NCBI GenBank assembly: GCA_009785015.1
Contig: WQXD01000111.1
Span: forward strand, 1-10,285
Reading direction: 5' to 3'
Source of the DNA: Oscillospiraceae bacterium
GTDB lineage: Bacteria > Bacillota_A > Clostridia > Oscillospirales > WRJC01
Length of the DNA: 10,285 bases
This document shows, in pieces, positions 7,515 to 10,285 of this stretch; the stretch's first letter is position 1; the number at the start of each line of letters is the position of its first letter. The notes under the pieces were generated by a model. The model was not told the DNA's origin. It was given only the letters and a program-made list of their open reading frames with translations, and ran no database searches. Both the position numbers and the translations under genes were made by a program.

Positions 7515-8732
7515 TTACAGCCTGTCGGCGTAGTTTTCGAGGACGTAGTCCATATCTTTGTCGCCCCTGCCGGAGAGGTTTACCAATATCGTCCCCGGTT
7601 TGTTTTCGGTTTTGGCGAGTTTGACCGCGTATGCCACCGCGTGTGCGCTCTCCACAGCCGGGATTATGCCTTCCAGGCGCGAAAGCTTGAAAAAGGCGTC
7701 GATGGCTTCATCGTCGAGTATGGAATCATATTTTATCCTGCCGATGCTGTGAAGAAAGGCGTGCTCGGGTCCCACCGACGGATAGTCCAGCCCGCTCGCC
7801 ACGGAGTAGACGGGGGCGGGGTCGCCGTTTTCATCTTTGAGCATAATGCTTTCAAAGCCGTGCATGATGCCCTTTTCGCCGAAAGTTATCGAGGCCGCGT
7901 GACTGCCCAGCGCCGTTCCCGTTCCCATGGGCTCCACTCCGTATATATCCACGGGGTCGTCCAAAAACGCGGAAAATATTCCCATCGCGTTGCTTCCGCC
8001 TCCCACCGCCGCGACGACGGCGTCGGGAAGAAAGCCGGTCATATCGACGAACTGCCGGCGGGCTTCAACCCCCACCACCATTTGAAAATCCCGCACCATG
8101 AGCGGAAAGGGGTGCGGCCCGACGACGGAGCCTATGCAGTATATGGAATTTTTGTAATCTTTGAGGTACGCTTCAAAAGCCGAATCCACCGCTTCTTTCA
8201 ATGTTTTGAGCCCGTGGGTGACCGCTACGACCCGGGCCCCGAGAAGTTTCATTCTCGCCACGTTGGGCGCCTGCTTCGCTATATCCACTTCGCCCATATG
8301 GATTTCGCACTCGAGCCCGAAAAACGCCGCCGCGGTGGCCAGGGCGACTCCGTGCTGGCCGGCGCCCGTTTCGGCTATCAGTTTCTTTTTGCCCATGAAT
8401 TTTGCCAGCAGGCCTTCTCCCATGCAATGGTTGAGCTTATGCGCGCCCGTGTGGTTCAGGTCTTCCCTTTTTAGATATATATGGGTCGTGCCGAGTTCCC
8501 TTGACAGCCGTTCGCAGTGATAGACGGGAGTGGGTCTCCCCTGAAAATCTTTTCTTATCCTGCGGAGTTCGTTTATGAACTGCGCCGAATGGCATATTGT
8601 CTTATATGCTTCGTTTATTTCCCTGAACGCCGGTTCAAGCTCGGGCGGCAGGTACGCGCCCCCGTATTCCCCGAAAAAGCCTTTTTCATCGGGATAGTTT
8701 TTAAGATATGTTTTAAAATTTACGTTCTCCAT
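7515..8732 (-). CDS. trpB: Tryptophan synthase beta chain (orphan, no trpA nearby)
   Basis: PLP-dependent beta chain that condenses indole with L-serine to give tryptophan; 405 residues from the chosen start, about the usual length. Diagnostic features: [14 protein letters not shown] near the N-terminus; [15 protein letters not shown] (88-102) with PLP lysine Lys99; ETGAGQHG (121-128) with catalytic Glu121, 22 residues after the lysine as in the Salmonella enzyme; GGGSN phosphate-binding loop (244-248); [12 protein letters not shown] (314-325); [13 protein letters not shown] (353-365); and SGRGDKD (387-393). It therefore looks catalytically intact, not a decayed copy. The region that normally contacts TrpA is present, but no trpA or other trp gene is in the window. 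The frame reaches an ATG at 8768, but that start would be almost leaderless relative to the promoter at 8780-8808, while ATG 8732 has AAGGAG at 8745-8750, so 8732 is preferred. It is the first gene of the leftward set. Possible roles are indole salvage or a related PLP reaction. Confidence 0.95.
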   Translation of the reverse strand: MENVNFKTYLKNYPDEKGFFGEYGGAYLPPELEPAFREINEAYKTICHSAQFINELRRIRKDFQGRPTPVYHCERLSRELGTTHIYLKREDLNHTGAHKLNHCMGEGLLAKFMGKKKLIAETGAGQHGVALATAAAFFGLECEIHMGEVDIAKQAPNVARMKLLGARVVAVTHGLKTLKEAVDSAFEAYLKDYKNSIYCIGSVVGPHPFPLMVRDFQMVVGVEARRQFVDMTGFLPDAVVAAVGGGSNAMGIFSAFLDDPVDIYGVEPMGTGTALGSHAASITFGEKGIMHGFESIMLKDENGDPAPVYSVASGLDYPSVGPEHAFLHSIGRIKYDSILDDEAIDAFFKLSRLEGIIPAVESAHAVAYAVKLAKTENKPGTILVNLSGRGDKDMDYVLENYADRL

Positions 8733-8744
8733 TTTTTGTTTTTT

Positions 8745-8750
8745 CTCCTT
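8745..8750 (-). promoter_or_regulatory. Ribosome binding site deciding the trpB start
   Basis: AAGGAG on the minus strand lies 12 bases before ATG 8732, a slightly long spacing over an A-rich stretch. No comparable site precedes the alternative ATG at 8768. Confidence 0.65.
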
Positions 8751-8779
8751 ACATGTTGATATTTTCATGCCCGGTTCTT

Positions 8780-8808
8780 ATTATATCACGCCCTGCGCAA
8801 AAAATCAA
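8780..8808 (-). promoter_or_regulatory. Sigma-A type promoter of the leftward operon
   Basis: On the minus strand, TTGATT (8803-8808) is separated by 17 bases from a perfect TATAAT (8780-8785). Transcription would begin near 8773, leaving a leader of about 40 bases before trpB ATG 8732. It is the only strong promoter I see for the trpB-to-glycosidase set, and no terminator is visible between those genes. A second TTGATT copy starts 4 bases further upstream (TTGATTGATT), but its 21-base spacing is poor. Confidence 0.75.
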
Positions 8809-8828
8809 TCAATTTTTTTTATAAATGC

Positions 8829-8857
8829 TTGCGAAAAACAAAAAAATGTGGTATAAT
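8829..8857 (+). promoter_or_regulatory. Sigma-A type promoter of the rightward binding-protein gene
   Basis: TTGCGA (8829-8834, four of six consensus bases) is followed after 17 bases by a perfect TATAAT (8852-8857). The TGG just before the hexamer makes it an extended -10. Predicted start is near 8864, about 40 bases before ATG 8905. Its -35 lies only about 20 bases from the -35 of the opposite promoter, so polymerases or one regulator bound between could affect both directions. Confidence 0.75.
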
Positions 8858-8868
8858 ATGGCATAATA
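8849..8868 (+). repeat. Tandem 10-bp repeat duplicating the extended -10 element
   Basis: Two adjacent 10-base units, TGGTATAATA (8849-8858) and TGGCATAATA (8859-8868), differ at one base. Each contains an extended -10 (TGG plus TATAAT or CATAAT). The second unit lacks a recognisable -35 at 17 bases, so it could be an alternative start site or a chance AT-rich repeat. Confidence 0.6.
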
Positions 8869-8904
8869 TATGTTTAGAAGAAAATTTTTATGAGGTGATG
8901 CCCT

Positions 8905-10285
8905 ATGAAAAATACACTGAAAGTCATTTTTGCCGTTTTGATTCTTTTTATGGTTTTTGTCACGCTTTCCTGCAAAACCGCCCCGACTTCCGGCGACGGC
9001 GAAAACAAGCCGGACGCCACCGCCGGCAGTCCCGGAGAAGCGGCCGGAACAGAAGGGGAAAAGGCCGAACCCGAGATACCTTTCCCGTATGAAAACGAAT
9101 CCATCGATTTGGGCGGGGCCGCCTTTCAAATCCTGATCGACAAACAGTGGGCGGGCAACAGCCTCGATATAACCGACTATGACATCGAGGAACAGAACGG
9201 CGAAGTGTTAAACGACGCCATTTATACGAGAAACGTGCTCATAGAGGAAATGTACAACTTAAAACTCGAGGGCATACACGCCGACGACTCCGTCGAAAGC
9301 TACATGAGCAAAACGGTAAAGGCCGGCATCGACGAATACGGCGCCGTCGCCCCAAGGCTCATGAACGCCGCCAAATTCTCCGCTAAAGGCTATGGGGTAA
9401 ACGTGTTCGATACGGCTTTGTCGCTCGACGCGCCGTGGTGGGACCAGAATATCATAAAGGACACGTCGATAGGCGGAGCGGCCTACTTCTTCTCGGGCGA
9501 TATTTTCATCAAGCACTACGACGGTATCGGCCTGATCATGTTCAACAAAAGGCTGCTCGGGGACCTGGGGCTTGAAGTCCCCTATACTTTGGTCAACGAA
9601 AACAAATGGACTATAGACAAGTTCACCGAAATGGTGAAAGGCGTGTACATGGATCTCGACCAGGACGGAAAACACAACAGATACGACCGCTACGGGTTTG
9701 TCACGCAGATCGACTTTCTCCCGAACTTCATAAACGCGTGCGGCGAAAAATTGGTCTCAAAGGACGAAAACGACCTGCCGTACTTCACGGGCAACAGCGA
9801 AAAAGTCGCGAATATAATGGACAAACTGATCGATTTTTACACAAGCGACACGTATGACATGCACCGCGACGCCTACGACAGGGAAAACGGCGGAGGGCAG
9901 CTCGTCCAGTTCTGGGTATTCCCGGAGGGCAGGGGGCTGTTTTATTGGAGCCTTCCGCGCTATATGGACCTCGGGCTCAGGGATATGGAAGATGATTTCG
10001 GTATTGTCCCGATACCCAAATGGGATTCGAGCCAGCCGAGATATTACGCCACGGTGAATTTCTGGCACTCATATACCTATATGATCCCCGTGACCGTTGG
10101 CGACGTCACCCAAAATTCCATCATACTCGACGCCATGGCGTATCACGGGAGGAAAATGATAAAGCCCGCGTATTACGACGTTTGTCTGCAGAGAAAATAC
10201 ACAAGGGATGAGGATTCGTCGGCGATGCTCGACATAATTTTCAGCTCCACGGTTTACGATATAGGGCGGGTGTTCGCCATAGGCG
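8905..10285 (+). CDS. ABC sugar transporter solute-binding lipoprotein (SBP-C, 3' end cut by window edge)
   Basis: Third member of the same binding-protein family, read for 460 residues before the window ends; by alignment to its paralogs only about 40-50 residues are missing. The signal peptide is MKNTLK plus a hydrophobic core (about 7-20), then TLSC with Cys23 as the likely lipidated residue; the lipobox is a weak match at -3 and -2. A Gly/Glu/Lys/Pro-rich linker follows (about 24-58). Shared marks are NDAIYTRN (103-110), DFGIVPIPKW (364-373) and RDEDSSAMLDII (434-445). An EF-hand-like loop DLDQDGKHNRYD lies at 250-261 (Asp1, Asp3, Asp5, Gly6, Asn9, Asp12). ATG 8905 has GAGGTGAT (8892-8899) 5 bases upstream, complementary to the 16S 3' end. 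It is transcribed divergently from the trpB operon under its own promoter; what follows it is outside the window. The ligand is unknown, probably an oligosaccharide. Confidence 0.92.
   Translation, partial: MKNTLKVIFAVLILFMVFVTLSCKTAPTSGDGENKPDATAGSPGEAAGTEGEKAEPEIPFPYENESIDLGGAAFQILIDKQWAGNSLDITDYDIEEQNGEVLNDAIYTRNVLIEEMYNLKLEGIHADDSVESYMSKTVKAGIDEYGAVAPRLMNAAKFSAKGYGVNVFDTALSLDAPWWDQNIIKDTSIGGAAYFFSGDIFIKHYDGIGLIMFNKRLLGDLGLEVPYTLVNENKWTIDKFTEMVKGVYMDLDQDGKHNRYDRYGFVTQIDFLPNFINACGEKLVSKDENDLPYFTGNSEKVANIMDKLIDFYTSDTYDMHRDAYDRENGGGQLVQFWVFPEGRGLFYWSLPRYMDLGLRDMEDDFGIVPIPKWDSSQPRYYATVNFWHSYTYMIPVTVGDVTQNSIILDAMAYHGRKMIKPAYYDVCLQRKYTRDEDSSAMLDIIFSSTVYDIGRVFAIG

Noticed and set aside
7203..8474. 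423-residue plus-strand open frame opposite trpB and the URO-D-family gene
   Set aside because: It spans the junction of two well-supported genes, has no family resemblance and is rich in Arg/His as expected of an antisense frame. It is a shadow despite its length.
8733..8768. Upstream ATG extending TrpB by 12 residues
   Set aside because: It lies about 5 bases from the predicted transcription start, has no ribosome binding site, and adds a Lys-rich tail not typical of TrpB.
8811..8820. T-run that could be an intrinsic terminator
   Set aside because: No GC-rich hairpin precedes it on either strand and no gene ends there; it is part of the AT-rich promoter spacer.
8809..9129. 106-residue minus-strand frame over the divergent promoter and start of SBP-C
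   Set aside because: It overlaps the signal peptide region of a strong gene on the opposite strand and crosses both promoter elements.

Overview
The window looks like part of a carbohydrate-utilisation locus from a Gram-positive bacterium, most likely an uncultured member of the Clostridia (Bacillota). This placement is inferred from strong purine-rich ribosome binding sites (AAGGAGGT-like), sigma-A type promoters (TTGNNN, 17 bp, TATAAT), lipoprotein-type solute-binding proteins of a kind common in Clostridia and Paenibacilli, GTG use as a start codon, and intermediate base composition (near 50% GC by eye). No rRNA or other firm taxonomic marker is present.

Layout. A divergent intergenic region at about 8733-8904 carries two back-to-back promoters. 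Leftwards (minus strand) runs a tightly packed six-gene set with gaps of about 13-33 bases and no visible terminator: trpB (orphan tryptophan synthase beta chain), a uroporphyrinogen-decarboxylase-family methyltransferase-like protein, a lipoprotein solute-binding protein, a GH36-type alpha-galactosidase/raffinose-synthase-like enzyme, a second lipoprotein solute-binding protein, and a five-bladed beta-propeller glycosidase (GH43/GH32-like) that runs off the left edge. Rightwards (plus strand) a third solute-binding lipoprotein of the same family runs off the right edge.

How they may work together. The three binding proteins would capture oligosaccharides at the outer face of the membrane. 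The two glycosidases have no signal peptide and would cut the imported sugars in the cytoplasm. No ABC permease, ATPase or regulator is inside the window; if present they lie outside it. The minus-strand order alternates binding protein / glycosidase / binding protein / glycosidase, suggesting two transporter-enzyme pairs. The trpB and URO-D-family genes at the operon head are unexpected company for sugar catabolism and are the main functional puzzle.

The coding fraction is very high. The only non-coding stretch above 100 bases is the divergent promoter region. No tRNA, rRNA, CRISPR array, insertion sequence or riboswitch was recognised. Nothing here demonstrates a wholly new system; the most interesting points are the orphan trpB in a sugar operon, the three paralogous binding proteins that each hold an EF-hand-like calcium loop at the same position, and the tandem -10 elements in the divergent promoter.
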